From positions 1-64,000 of the forward strand of contig JAKEKT010000006.1 in the NCBI GenBank assembly GCA_021495925.1: a DNA stretch of 64,000 bases. The letters are read 5' to 3'. Below the pieces are notes generated by a model. The model worked only from the letters and a program-made list of their open reading frames with translations. It ran no database searches and had not been told where the DNA came from. A program made the translations under genes and the position numbers. Within the stretch, counting starts at the first letter, position 1, and every line of letters begins with the position of its first letter. Below are positions 1-11,033 of this stretch, piece after piece. Source of the stretch: Diplodia intermedia. Its lineage: Eukaryota > Ascomycota > Dothideomycetes > Botryosphaeriales > Botryosphaeriaceae.

Positions 1-126
1 ACCCTAACCCTAACCCTAACCCTAACCCTAACCCTAACCCTAACCCTAACCCTAACCCTAACCCTAACCCTAACCCTAACCCTAACCCTAACCCTAACCC
101 TAACCCTAACCCTAACCTAACCCTAA
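1..126. repeat. Telomere, (CCCTAA)n
   Basis: About 21 head-to-tail CCCTAA units, with one unit short by a base near 113-120, run from the first base to the AAGCTT that follows. CCCTAA is the C-rich complement of TTAGGG, the telomere repeat of most filamentous fungi. The C-strand at the 5' end means the window starts at a left chromosome end and is read inwards. Confidence 0.99.
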
Positions 127-311
127 AGCTTACGCTACGCCGCATCTAACGCTTTCCCGGTTGCCCGGTCCATTTAATAAAAGAAAAACTAGCGGACTAT
201 ATAGATATAGTAACTAAAAGACTACTTCGAACCCTACGGCTAGTATCTTACGGCCTATAACCGGTAAAGTACGCCGTATATTATACGGCCTTAACTAGAA
301 CGAGACGTAAC

Positions 312-863
312 CTTTATATAGACGTTAAAGATGTACTAGTCCTAGTTCTTAATAACGTCGAACGTTACATAGCGCCATCTTAATAAGAGCATCGATAGCC
401 CTAGAGGTAAAGCCGCTAAGCTTAGCGTTAATCTTTATATAGACGTTAAAGATGTACTAGTTCTAGTTCTTAATAACGTCGAACGTTGTATAGCGCTATC
501 TTTATAAGAGCATCGGTAGCCCTAGAGATAAAGCCGCTAAGCTTAGCGTTAATCTTTATATAGACGTTAAAGATATACTAGTCCTAGTTCTTAATAACGT
601 CGAACGTTATATAGCGCTATCTTTATAAGAGCATCGATAGCTCTAGAGGTAAAGCCGCTAAGCTTAGCGTTAATCTTTATATAGACGTTAAAGATATACT
701 AGTTCTAGTTCTTAATAACGTCGAACGTTATATAGCGCCATCTTAATAAGAGTATCGATAGTTCTAGAGGTAAAGCCGCTAAGCTTAGCGTTAATCTTTA
801 TATAGACGTTAGAGATATACTAGTTCTAGTTCTTAATAACGTCGAATATTATATAGCGCTATC
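312..863. repeat. Subtelomeric tandem repeat, 121-bp unit, about 4.5 copies
   Basis: The string CTTTATATAGACGTTA recurs at 312, 433, 554, 675 and 796, exactly 121 bp apart, and most of each unit matches its neighbours. The fifth copy stops at about 863. Differences between copies are mostly C/T and G/A, as RIP would leave. No coding sense is visible. It is probably a telomere-associated satellite shared with other chromosome ends; that is inference. Confidence 0.93.
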
Positions 864-975
864 GGTCTAAGGCCTTCTAAGGGAAAAGTTAATTATACGA
901 TTTATAAATAATAGAGCTTAGATAGTTAGTTAGTAGGGTCGACGTATCTACTAAGACTAATTATGCGATTAGTAG

Positions 976-1632
976 TACGCCGCGTATTCGCGTAGGGGCT
1001 AGCGTTACGCTTTTCGCGTAAGGGCCCGCGTTACGCTTTTCGCGTAGGGGCTAGCGTTACGCTTTTCTAGATAGACTTTTAGTGCGCCGCGTATCGCGTA
1101 AAGAGCTAGCGTTACGCTTTTTTAAATAGGCTTTCGATGCGCCGCGTATCGCGTAAAGGGCTAGCGTTACGCTTTTCTAAGTAGACTTTCGATGCGTCGT
1201 ACATCGCGTAAAGAGCTAGCGTTACGCTTTTCTAGATAGACTTTCGATGCGCCGCGTATCGCGTAAAGGGCTAGCGTTACGCTTTTCTAGATAGGCTTTC
1301 GATACGCCGCGTATCGCGTAAAGGGCTAGCGTTACGCTTTTCGCGTAAAGGGCTAGCGTTACGCTTTTCTAGATAGGCTTTCGATGCGCCGCGTATCGCG
1401 TAAAGAGCTAGCGTTACGCTTTTCTAGATAGGCTTTCGATACGCCGCGTATCGCGTAAAGGGCTAGCGTTACGCTTTTCGCGTAAGGACTAGCGTTACGC
1501 TTTTCTAGATAGGCTTTCGATACGCCGCGTATCGCGTAAAGGGCTAGCGTTACGCTTTTCGCGTAGGGGCTAGCGTTACGCTTTTCGCGTAAAGGGCTAG
1601 CGTTACGCTTTTCGCGTAAAGGGCTAGCTTAT
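976..1632. repeat. Subtelomeric satellite, 55-bp unit with a 27-bp sub-unit
   Basis: A 55-bp unit beginning GCGCCGCGTATCGCGTAAAG recurs at 1084, 1139, 1194, 1249 and 1304, then continues with insertions of a 27-bp sub-unit, several of them in a row up to about 1630. Each sub-unit holds the arms GCGTAA and TTACGC around GCTAGC, an imperfect palindrome. The block is much richer in G+C than the AT block that follows, so the two differ in origin or history. Confidence 0.9.
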
Positions 1633-1840
1633 GCGTCTTCGCGCTTACTTCTACTACTTAAGCGTTACGCTTATATTAACTATAGTTAATATTCTAGTAG
1701 AGTATCTATTTATAAAGAATCGCGAAAATTTAATGTTCGAAAATTTTAGTGTTCTAAAATTTTAATGTTCTAAAATTTTCGCTAAGTCCTATGGTTTCGG
1801 CCCCTACGGCCCTCTAAGTCTAAATAATCTAAACTTATAA

Positions 1841-1950
1841 TTATTCTCTAAGAAGAGTCTCTAATACTACTAGTTAGCTATTAGCGCGCGTATTAGTTTT
1901 TTAGATATAGCTAAAAGTATAATAAATATAAGAACGTCTAACTCTAACTC
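1841..1950. repeat. Dispersed degraded repeat, copy 1 (partial)
   Basis: This segment matches the right-hand part of two later copies (2625-2915 and 3564-3852), including the conserved run around GCGCGCGTATTAG, with point differences mainly C/T or G/A. It lies in direct orientation inside the AT-rich block. Confidence 0.75.
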
Positions 1951-2624
1951 TTAACTTTAACTAACTTTAAAATTAATATTATAGTCTAGAATTTCTTAAG
2001 TAGAAGGCCTCGCGAAATAGTCTATAAGAGTAAAAGATTAAAGAAGACTAAGATTAATAGAAAAAGCTAAGATAAGACTTTATAGCTATCTATATAAAAA
2101 GATTAAGATAGCTAATAGATAGTAGCTTTAACTACTAGAAGATATAAATATCTATAAAGAGAAAAGCTAGAAAAGTAACTATATTCTTAAATATTCTAGT
2201 TCTAGTAAGCTAGAGAACTTTTATTTACGCGTAAATTTTAAATCTTACTAAAGATACGAAGAAGAAAGAAGAAAAGTAATAAAAAAAAGATAAAGAAATT
2301 ATAAAGCTTAATAAATAAGTAAATAGAGCTTTAATCTAGCTAATAAGAATAATAAAGAGAAAAGAAAGACTAATAATTAGACTAAAAGAGTATTAATCTC
2401 TTTTAGTAATAATTTATTTAGAGATCTCTAACTTCGCTCTAGCTAATAATTAAGCTTTTAGACTCTAATCTTACTCTAGTAGAAGACGAAGATCTAGTCT
2501 TAATCTTATACTTTATTCTCTCTATAAGAAGCGCTAATAAGCGAAAAGATAAAGATTAAATAAAAGATATTAAGAAGATAGCTAGTTAGAGAGCGTTAAT
2601 TCTATAAAAGATTCTTTTTTAGAA

Positions 2625-2915
2625 GACTATTACTCTTTATCTAAAGTTTTAGACGAAAGAAGTTATAGACTATAACTAAAAAAGTAAATATAGACTTTTT
2701 AAAAAGATTTTTTTTTTTTTAGCTACTACTCTTCTTCTAAGCTAAGATCTTCTTTAACTTATTAATTTATAACTTCGACTTTATAGCTAGAGAATCTAAT
2801 CTAATACTATTCTCTAAGAAGAGTCTTTAATATTACTAGCTAACTACTAGCGCGCGTATTAGTTTCTTAGATATAGCTAAGAGTATAGTAAATATAAGAA
2901 CGTCTAATTCTAAAT
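2625..2915. repeat. Dispersed degraded repeat, copy 2
   Basis: About 290 bp aligning over its whole length with 3564-3852 in direct orientation and, in its right part, with 1841-1950. Shared landmarks are a run of a dozen T residues followed by AGCTACTACT, and TAGCGCGCGTATTAG near the right end. It is probably a fragment of one duplicated element that triggered RIP. Confidence 0.8.
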
Positions 2916-3563
2916 ATTTATAACTATAGCGTTTAGCTAGAGACGAAAGAAAGTAAGATATAAAGTTAATAATTAAAAGATCTATAAGAAAATTAAAAGA
3001 ATAGTATAAATATTAGAGTTTATTAGAGTTTATAAATTATCGCTAGATAATCGCTTCTATTTTAAAGAACTATAGTTAGACGAAAAAGAAAAGAAAGAAT
3101 TAATATTATATAATTAATTAATAAATATTATTATAAGAGTATTATTTTTATAGCTATAGTTTAAATATAATAATAATAAATACTATAGTAATAATATTCT
3201 TTCTTCTTTTCTTTTTCTTTTTTTCTCTTTAAGCTTTATCGAGCGCGTTTATAATACTTATTATAAGATAAATTTAAGTTTATATTAGTTTTACTTTAAG
3301 TTAAATCTTTTATAGTATCTAGTAAAATAAGCGAGGCCTATTAATTAATAATATTCGCGTAGAGACGCGAAGCGAAGTTTAAAGTATTTTAATATTTATT
3401 AATATTAACTCTCGTTAGAGCTAAGCGAAAATAATTAATTAATAGCGCGTTAGATCTTAAAAAAGAATATTTTTAATTAAATACGTTATATAATATTAAT
3501 TCTTACTACTAATTCTTAGTTTTTACTAAGATAGATCTCTCTAACTCTTTAAAATTAATATTA

Positions 3564-3852
3564 GATTATTACTCTTTATCTAGAGTTTTAGACGAAAGAA
3601 GTTATAGACTATAACTAAAAAAATAAATATAAGCTTTTTAAAAAGATTTTTTTTTTTTTAGCTACTACTTTTCTTCTAAGCTAAGATCTTCTTTAACTTA
3701 CTAATTTATAACTTTAACTCTATAGCTAAAGAATCTAATCTAATATTATTCTTTAAGAAAAGTCTCTAATATTACTAGTTAACTACTAGTACGCGTATTA
3801 GTTTCTTAAATATAGCTAAGAGTATAGTAAATATAAGAATATCTAACTCTAA
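3564..3852. repeat. Dispersed degraded repeat, copy 3
   Basis: Direct repeat of 2625-2915. It carries more T and A substitutions than copy 2; for example, the GCGCGCGTATTAG landmark reads GTACGCGTATTAG here. That suggests an independent round of RIP. Confidence 0.8.
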
Positions 3853-6189
3853 TAACTTTAAAACTAAAAAAAATAATCTCTAATTAAAATACTTTTATTT
3901 AAGTTAGCTTATAAAACTTATAAAGAACTTATTTAAAATAAATTTATTTAAAGTTTTTTAAAATATTTTTTAGTTCTCTTAGCTTTTTTATTTTAGTAAA
4001 TATACTATAAATATAAAGATATTTAAAGATAGTTCTTTAAATCTTCTCTTTAATCTTAAATATAAAAACTAATAAGCTTATAGATTACTTTATTTTTTTA
4101 GTCTTTAATATAAGCTAGTAGAGAATACTAATAATCTTTAAACTATTATTATAGATTTTAATTTTAGTTTAAATAGCCTTACTAAAGCTTTTATAAAAGA
4201 GAATTAAAAGATCTTACGTAGATATATTATATATACTATATATAATTTTTTATAATTAATTAAATAGAGATAATTTAATTAATTATTATTTTATTTTTTA
4301 AAAGAAATTTAGTAAAGAAGTTTTTATATATAATAAGTATAATATTCTTTTTTAATAAGAGAAAGACTATTATAATTATAAATCTTATTTTTTTAAGCTA
4401 GTTTAAAAACTTCTTATTAAAGATATTTTATAAACTAAAAAATAAGAAGTTTATAATTTTTATAGCTAATATAAAAATAATCTATTATATAACTTTTTTA
4501 AATATAAAGATCTTTAACTTTTTTTTTAAAGAAGAGATAATCTATAGTTCTTTTTTTAATATAATAATAGTAATTATTAAAATATATATAAACTAACTAG
4601 ATACTATAATTAGCTACTATATAGACTTTAAACGTTATAAAATTATAAAAGTAGCTCTTTATAAGATCTAGTTTAAAAGAGTAGTAATAGTAAACTTAAA
4701 TAAGTTTTTTATTTTTTTTATAAGATTTATTACGATCTTTTTAAAAGCTTAAACTTATATAATAAGAATTATATTAGTTTTATCTATAGTTTTATTTATC
4801 TTAATATACTATTATATAATTTTAATTAGATCTAGAATAGACCTTTATTTTTTTTTAAAAGAGATAAGATTTATAGTCTTAATAAGAAGACTAAATATAT
4901 ATTTTATAATCTTTTTTAAAGATTATAAATTTATTTTAAGTTACTATATATTTTTAATATTTAAATTAATATAAGATTTACTATTAATAATTAGTAAATA
5001 TTATTAAAAGCTAAAAGAAAGAGTTTTAATATATATTACTTTATATAGTATTACTAATATTATATAAAGTAAGTTATAATATTATACTATAAATTATATT
5101 ATTCTATATAATCTTTAAGTATATTAAGTTATTATAATATATTAAGTCTTAATATAGCTTAAAAATATTTAAAAACTTATAAATAAAATAAAGCTTAAAG
5201 TAAATATTTTATATAATTAAAGTATAGTTATATTTATAAAAGCGCTTATAAACGTATTATAATAAAGTTTAAATATATAAATAAACTTTATTAAATATAA
5301 CTTTATCTTTCTACTTAATATTAATTAGTTATAAATATAAAGTATTAATTTTATTATTTAGCTTAATATTATTAGTTTTATTTATAAGAATATAGTAAAA
5401 GTTATTCTTAAATATTAGATTAGTAATATCTTTAATAAAACTTACTAAGTACTTTAACTATATTAAAAAGTCTTTAACTAATAAGATTTTATATAATAAA
5501 GTATTTAAATATAATATATATTTTAAATATATAGCTAGAGCTAAGACGTAGACTATATTATTAAAAAAATTAAGTAATAGTAGTAAAAATACTAGCTTAT
5601 AGCTAGTATTATAAGTAGTCTTATATAGTAATTAATAGATTATACGCGAAGTCTAATTAATATTAGCTAAAGACTTTATTAATAAGAGTAGCTAAGATAT
5701 TAAAATAGTAGTATTAATAATAAGTAATTATAATAAATAATAATATTTTATAAATAGACTTAAAACTATAAAAGAGTAAATATATTATTATAAACTAAAA
5801 TAGTTTACTATATAAGAACTAAAAATAGTATTATAAAGTTAAATCTTAATAATAAAAATATATAATATAGTTTAAAGCGATAAAAGTATATATTATTAGC
5901 GTAAGATATAGATTAATAGTTAAGTTATTTATTATACTACTACTATAGTAATAAATATAACTTATAAATATACTATTATTTTAAGCTTATAACTTATTTA
6001 AATATATATATCTTCGCTTTAAATAACGATTAAGATATTTACTATTAGTAGTAAGTATTATCTATACTTTACTTTACTAAGAAGAGTTTATATAAATAAT
6101 ATTAGATCTATTAGTTCTAATCTATACGCCTAAATAAGATTATATTATTATCGCTTCCGCCTACTCGCCTTCGAAGAAGACACGCGTAA

Positions 6190-7035
6190 CTACCTACTCT
6201 CTTTCTCCTTCACCGCCAACATCCTCGCCTGCTCACCATGGCCTAGAAGCTCCGCGACCTCCCTCGGCGTACGGCCATTCGTATTCTTTAGACCACGATC
6301 CGCGCCCATCTCCACCAGGTACCTTGCAACCGCCGGATCCGGATTCCTCGCCGCATAATGTAACGGGCGACCAATTCCCCTCTCCACATCCGTAGCACAC
6401 GCCCAATCCGGATCCAGCCCCGGGGCATCTACATTCGCCCCTGCCACCTCCACCAGCCACCGCACCCACTCCATGCCGCGCTTCTCCGCCGCCACGTGCA
6501 GCGCCTTGGACAGATCCACGTCGGCCCCGCGCTCTACCAGCATCCGCGCCACCCGGGACGGTCCTGCTCCCGCATCCGCCGGATCGTCCGGCCTGGTTAT
6601 CTGCATGGCCAGTCGCAGCGCGTACCCGCAGTGGTCAATGCCTCCCGGCGGCCCGTTGGGATCTGCGCCCCGTTCCAGCAACCAAGCGATAAAGTCCACA
6701 TCCGCGCGCGTGAGTATTGCTTGCGTTAGCGCGCATCCCATGTACCCGCCGAGGTAGTCGTTGATATCCCAGCCGTTATCGAGGAGGACTTGTAGCAGCG
6801 TGGTCGACCGCTTGTGTACGATTTCCTTGCGCGGAATGTAGTCGGGCGATGTGCCGGTCGCAAGAAGGTGTTGGAGGAGGTCCGCCCGGTCGTGCTCGAC
6901 GGCGATGTCGGCCATCTGGCTGGCGTGTGGGGGGTCGGCGCAGGCGGCGAGGGTGGAGAGGATGGCGGGAAGGGGCGAGGTGGCGCAGGCCTGGAGGACT
7001 TGGGCTGGTGTTGTTGGAGGGGGTGGGGACGGCAT
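6190..7035 (-). CDS. Ankyrin-repeat protein
   Basis: A 281-residue single-exon protein. Ankyrin-type units are visible as LLERGADPNGP (about residues 117-127), MLVERGADVDL with KALHVAAEKRG, and RPLHYAARNPDPAVARYLVEMGADRGLK broken by the usual helix-loop spacing, ending in NGRTPREVAELLGH. Such repeats are protein-binding scaffolds, and fungi carry many solitary ones of unknown role. No signal peptide or membrane segment is seen. The stop lies only about 55 bp inside normal-composition DNA, next to the RIP block, so the C-terminus may have been shortened. It diverges from the secreted-protein gene on the right across a 600-bp shared promoter region. The start at 7035 is the only good upstream ATG. 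Confidence 0.85.
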   Translation of the reverse strand: MPSPPPPTTPAQVLQACATSPLPAILSTLAACADPPHASQMADIAVEHDRADLLQHLLATGTSPDYIPRKEIVHKRSTTLLQVLLDNGWDINDYLGGYMGCALTQAILTRADVDFIAWLLERGADPNGPPGGIDHCGYALRLAMQITRPDDPADAGAGPSRVARMLVERGADVDLSKALHVAAEKRGMEWVRWLVEVAGANVDAPGLDPDWACATDVERGIGRPLHYAARNPDPAVARYLVEMGADRGLKNTNGRTPREVAELLGHGEQARMLAVKEKESR

Positions 7036-7637
7036 TATTGTGTGGGTTGATGGATGTCTTGTGTCGGTGCTGTGGTGGTGGGGAAACGGATGACGGCTAA
7101 GTTAAATAGATGAGGGTGGCGCGAGTGTGCGGATTGTTTGGTTTGAATGATGCTCAACGTCACTCAATGCGGCTATGCATCCGGTGGGGCGTGAGAGATG
7201 TTTTTAACGAGTCGCCTGATTGATTGCGGCCCCCAACCAGAGTCCGTCCAACTGTCCGCTTAGCCACACCAATTCAGCCCCCAAGTTATAGCCTTAGCAA
7301 ACTTCTGGGTCGAACAAGTAGATCTCCTAGCGGGTTCTCTTTCTCCAACACGCGGCTAGAGAACAACACCCGTAGCAATCTCTAGTGCTTTCTTAGGGCG
7401 GCTGGTTGCGGACCACTATTATGTTTCTAATTCCATCATGCACTTTTTAAATAGTATTGGCCAAGGTTATAAAGATTGGTGCATTTGTAATGCTAAACGA
7501 TATCACATCAACCATCCACTACATTAGTACGAGAATACAGCTTTCCGATTTTCCACTCTAGCAATAACAGCCTCGACTCGCTAAAGCTTATTCATCCTTA
7601 ACTTATTCATCCTTAACTCAACCATTACTCTCTAATT
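7036..7637. other. Divergent intergenic region
   Basis: Shared upstream region of the ankyrin gene and the secreted-protein gene. It contains a GATTGCGGCCCCCAA string at 7222-7236 (also found at 24461) and a 15-bp tandem repeat (CTTATTCATCCTTAA, 7587-7616) just before the secreted-protein start. No gene is seen. Confidence 0.7.
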
Positions 7638-8297
7638 ATGAAGCTCTTCGCCATTTTCACCTTCTTTCTTTCCGCCCAGCTCGCCGTTTCTGCTCCCCTT
7701 GAGCAGCGCAACGACAAGAAAAAGCATGCTCCCTTAGTTAAAGACTTTAAGGACGCACTCGAAGCCAAGAAGATTGGCGCCGACAAGTTAATCTTCTATA
7801 CCGGTGGCGGGTGTGCCTCTAGGGCTTGTATCAACTACAGAAAAGCCCATGGCCTTACTAAGATCCAAGATGTACCCGTCCTAGACATGGACGATCCCGA
7901 CGGCTATAAAGAGGATGCTGCGAAGAAGGCTGTTGAAAATTGGAGTAGAGCCTTCGCCGAGGTGTCCAGCGGCGTGGCCTGGGTGATGTTTAAGGACTCG
8001 AGCGCCATCGACGAGACTAGGAAATCCGTCTGGGTCAAGGAAGAGTGGCCCGGGCTAAAGCACAACGACGACGTGGAAGAAATTATCCAGATTGATGCAA
8101 CCGACACGAGTAAGATCCAGCAAATTTAGCCTGTTGAGATTCGGAAGGAAAAAGGAACCTGTGCATGGCACGGTGAGGCGTCAAAGTGCGACGATGCCAG
8201 CTGTCTAGATGGAACTAAGAAGAAGGCTGAGAGCAGGTATGGCTCTGATACGAATGTTTGCACCTCGGGGAAGAAGGTCTATTGCTGCAAAGATTAG
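7638..8297 (+). pseudogene. Secreted effector-like protein with an in-frame TAG
   Basis: The first open part (7638-8129) encodes 163 residues with a clear signal peptide (MKLFAIFTFFLSAQLAVSA), then a mature part containing FYTGGG, two close Cys (GCASRAC) and WVKEEWPGLKHN. Past the TAG at 8127-8129 the same frame stays open to 8297 and encodes 55 more residues with seven Cys, ending VYCCKD. A cysteine-rich continuation with fitting codon use says the ancestral protein was about 219 residues and that the TAG is recent; CAG to TAG is a typical RIP change. A short intron ending at the TAG, or read-through, is possible, but I see no convincing donor. The family is not recognised with certainty; the WxxxExPxLxxN pattern recalls uncharacterised secreted fungal proteins. 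Confidence 0.7.
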
Positions 8298-8575
8298 ATG
8301 AGTTTATAGACGAGTAACCCTAAGTCGTTCGCACGTTATGTATATACCCTATAGCTTTGGTATATGGAACGAATGATTAGTGAATCCTTTCTTCACCTCG
8401 TCTAGATGCTGGAGTTCCACTCTCCTTTTATGGAAGCGAAATCCAAGCCAGAGAGTCTCACACAAGTTGATGCCAAGCGTGATTCCCGCTGCTCAACAAT
8501 GTCAATACTTAGATCCGAACGCAGCATCGAATCCGTGGTTGCATCCCGACAAGCACCAGCCATTTCCTAAGCACT

Positions 8576-10355
8576 CTAAACAGCAGCCGCACGCAGCCGA
8601 AGAAAGCACTGCACCGGCTCCCTCGCAAACTTCTGAACAGCATCGTAACCACTCAACTCCTCCGGGGTCTTCAGCAGATGGAAATGCCAAACAATCATAG
8701 CGAACTGGATGCGCAGCGTAGCGAGGGCCAACTTCCGTCCGAAGCAGCCACGGGGCCCGAGACCAAATGGCAGCGACGGACCCGCCATGGAATCGAACGA
8801 TTCGTCGCCGGTGTGCGGGTCAACCGGGAGCCAGCGCTCGGGGCGGAAGGCGGCGATGTCGGCGTCGTCCCAAGAGCGGGAGAGAGACTTGCCGCCGGAC
8901 TGGCGGGCACCGGGGCTGCGGGTCGCGTCGTCCACGGGCATGGCGGGCTCCAGGTAGCCGGCGCCGTTGGCCATGAGGAAGAGGTTGGTGCCTTTGGGGA
9001 TGTGGCAGCCGAGGACGGTTGTGTCCTGCAGCGCCTCGCGGGCGACGAAGGCGATGGTGTTGGCGTGGCGGAGGACTTCTTCGACAACTGCGTCGAGGTA
9101 CGAGACGTGGGTTTTGACGAGCTCTTCGTACGAAGGCGCCCGCTTTTCCTGCACGGCCAGCGGGATGGCGGCGCGGAGTTCGGCACGCAATCGGTCCTGG
9201 ACGGCCGGGTTGTCGGTCAGGAACTTGACTCCCCAGGCGACCGTCGTAGCGGATGTGTCGTGGCCAGCCATCAGGAAGCCGAAGAACTCGTCGGCGATGG
9301 CGCGTTTGTGATACGCCGGCGGCCGGTTCTGCTTGGCCGCTACTTCGCGTTCTCTCAGCAGCACTGAGTGCAGTGCGGTGTGGGTCTGGTCTTCACCGCG
9401 CTCGAAGCATTGGACGGCCTCGTCGACTTTGTCGCTGATGAACTTGTCCTTGATGGCGATGGCCTTGCGCATGTATGGAAATTTGCGGAGCACCCACGAG
9501 GTGAGCCGGGGCGATGGCGACAGCTGTCCCGCCTGGAGCGAGTCTGCGAGGGTGAGGATGGCCCTGAAGACCTCTGGGATCTGGCCGCCGGGGAACTCGA
9601 CCGGCGTGTCGATATCGTCCGGGATCTCTGGGGTACAGCGAGTGACGGCTTCGAGGCGTTGGGTGGTGATGCTGTCGGCCTCGGCCAGGCCGAACGACGA
9701 CGCGAAAATCGAGTCCAGCGCTCCGTAGGTGATGTCGTGATGAACAGAAATGGGCCGGCCCTGGGCGGCGTCGCACTTGACTTGCCACATCTTCATGAGA
9801 GTGCAGACGGACGCGTACACGTCGGGCGCGCTGACCTGGCTGATGAAGGAGGGCGCCATGAGGTGGTTGATGAGGTTGCGGTTGTCTTTGAACCGGCTGT
9901 CGTTGGACTTCATCCAGGAATGCTGTTCGGGTTGGATGCCGTCAATGACTTCGCCGAAGAAGCTGCTCCGGTCAAACTCTTTGGTGCGCCGCAGGAGGAT
10001 GTCCTGGTTCTCAAAGGGATCCGTGACCACCACCCACGGACGCGACATGGGTCTGATGAAGAGCTGCACAATGGGACTCCGGTGTCTGGTAGTCTGCGAG
10101 CTGAGCCAGCACTGTTGTCAACTCAGTCTATACCGCCCTCCAATGCTGAGCGACGGAACTCACAAAAATGCGCTTTGTACGCCTGACGTAGCCCATCATC
10201 TCGGGAACATCACCCAGCAACTTGGATGCTGCCTCTTTGTTGTACGGGATGCCTGGTAGCGGTTTTGGGAGGGCGGCGCGATACATGAGATACAAGACCA
10301 GCAGAAGACCGCCGGCAATTGATGCCGCCCCAGCTGAAGGAACTACGGCACCCAT
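8576..10355 (-). CDS. Cytochrome P450 monooxygenase (first)
   Basis: Two exons, 10355-10164 and 10111-8576, with a 52-bp GTGAGT...ACAG intron, give 575 residues. Residues from about 12 form one N-terminal membrane anchor (GGLLLVLYLMY), followed by the proline-rich hinge LPKPLPGIPY. The I-helix oxygen-activation motif AGHDTSATT, the K-helix ExxR (EEVLR) and the heme loop FGLGPRGCFGRKLA with its thiolate Cys are all intact, so it should be an active ER-bound, heme-dependent oxygenase. An alternative acceptor 18 nt further on (exon 2 from 10093) is also in frame; the one chosen restores the family-like stretch before SPIVQLFIRP. Substrate unknown. No synthase gene is nearby, so it may act in detoxification as well as secondary metabolism. 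Confidence 0.92.
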
Positions 10356-11033
10356 TGTGCATACACTTCTGGCTTGAGGACGCGATGAGAATGCGATGGG
10401 AAGGAACCACCAAGCGTATTGGTTCGGATTCTCGACTTTGCGCAATCGGTGGCTATCGCAATAATGGAAAACAAAGATATCAGCTGTAAAACAGTGCGGC
10501 AGCACAGCGGCTGTTTATACCAGTACGAGAACAACGTGGCGGTAAGAGGGATGTAGGCGTACATTAGTGCTTACTTTTGCATTTACGATGTACGCGGGTG
10601 TATTGAACCGGCGATATAGCCGGATCCTATATCATAAAAGCTGGCAGCCAACTAACTCGGCAGATTGATCATCTTCAAAATCGCATGCTTGAACTCGCGA
10701 CAATTCTTTTCCGTGGTGCGCACTATATGGATCTAGCATGCTGGCTGTGGGCGAAACAACATGTCGATTTGTGTGCCGTTACGATTATACAGAACCGCCT
10801 TATCGTCCACTTCAAAATTGGGGGCGGTGATGATTGGGGTCGGTAGACAAGGAAGCAAAGGGGCTAAGCTGTAAGAAGGCGGTGCAACACACACCCTGCG
10901 AGCGCCCTCGCCGTAGTTGGCTTGATATTTCGTTCAACGCGGCGGCCGAACCCTACAACCGATCTTTGAAACTCAGGAACGCAGCGAAAAGTATCGACAC
11001 ATACATACCCCACCATAATGAGTGTCCTTTCAG
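10356..11033. other. Intergenic region, no gene seen
   Basis: Upstream region of the first P450 and downstream of the metallopeptidase. Only short random-looking open frames occur on either strand, without family motifs. Confidence 0.6.

Larger units (their letters stand above)
1633..6135. repeat. RIP-degraded AT-rich subtelomeric block
   Basis: This stretch is strongly AT-rich with stops in every frame, and CpA and TpG are almost missing; between 2041 and 2460 I found none. TpA is in great excess. That is the signature of repeat-induced point mutation on both strands of a former repeat, probably transposons and telomere-linked genes. No open reading frame survives. The change to normal composition at about 6135, just before the ankyrin gene, is abrupt. 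Confidence 0.9.
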
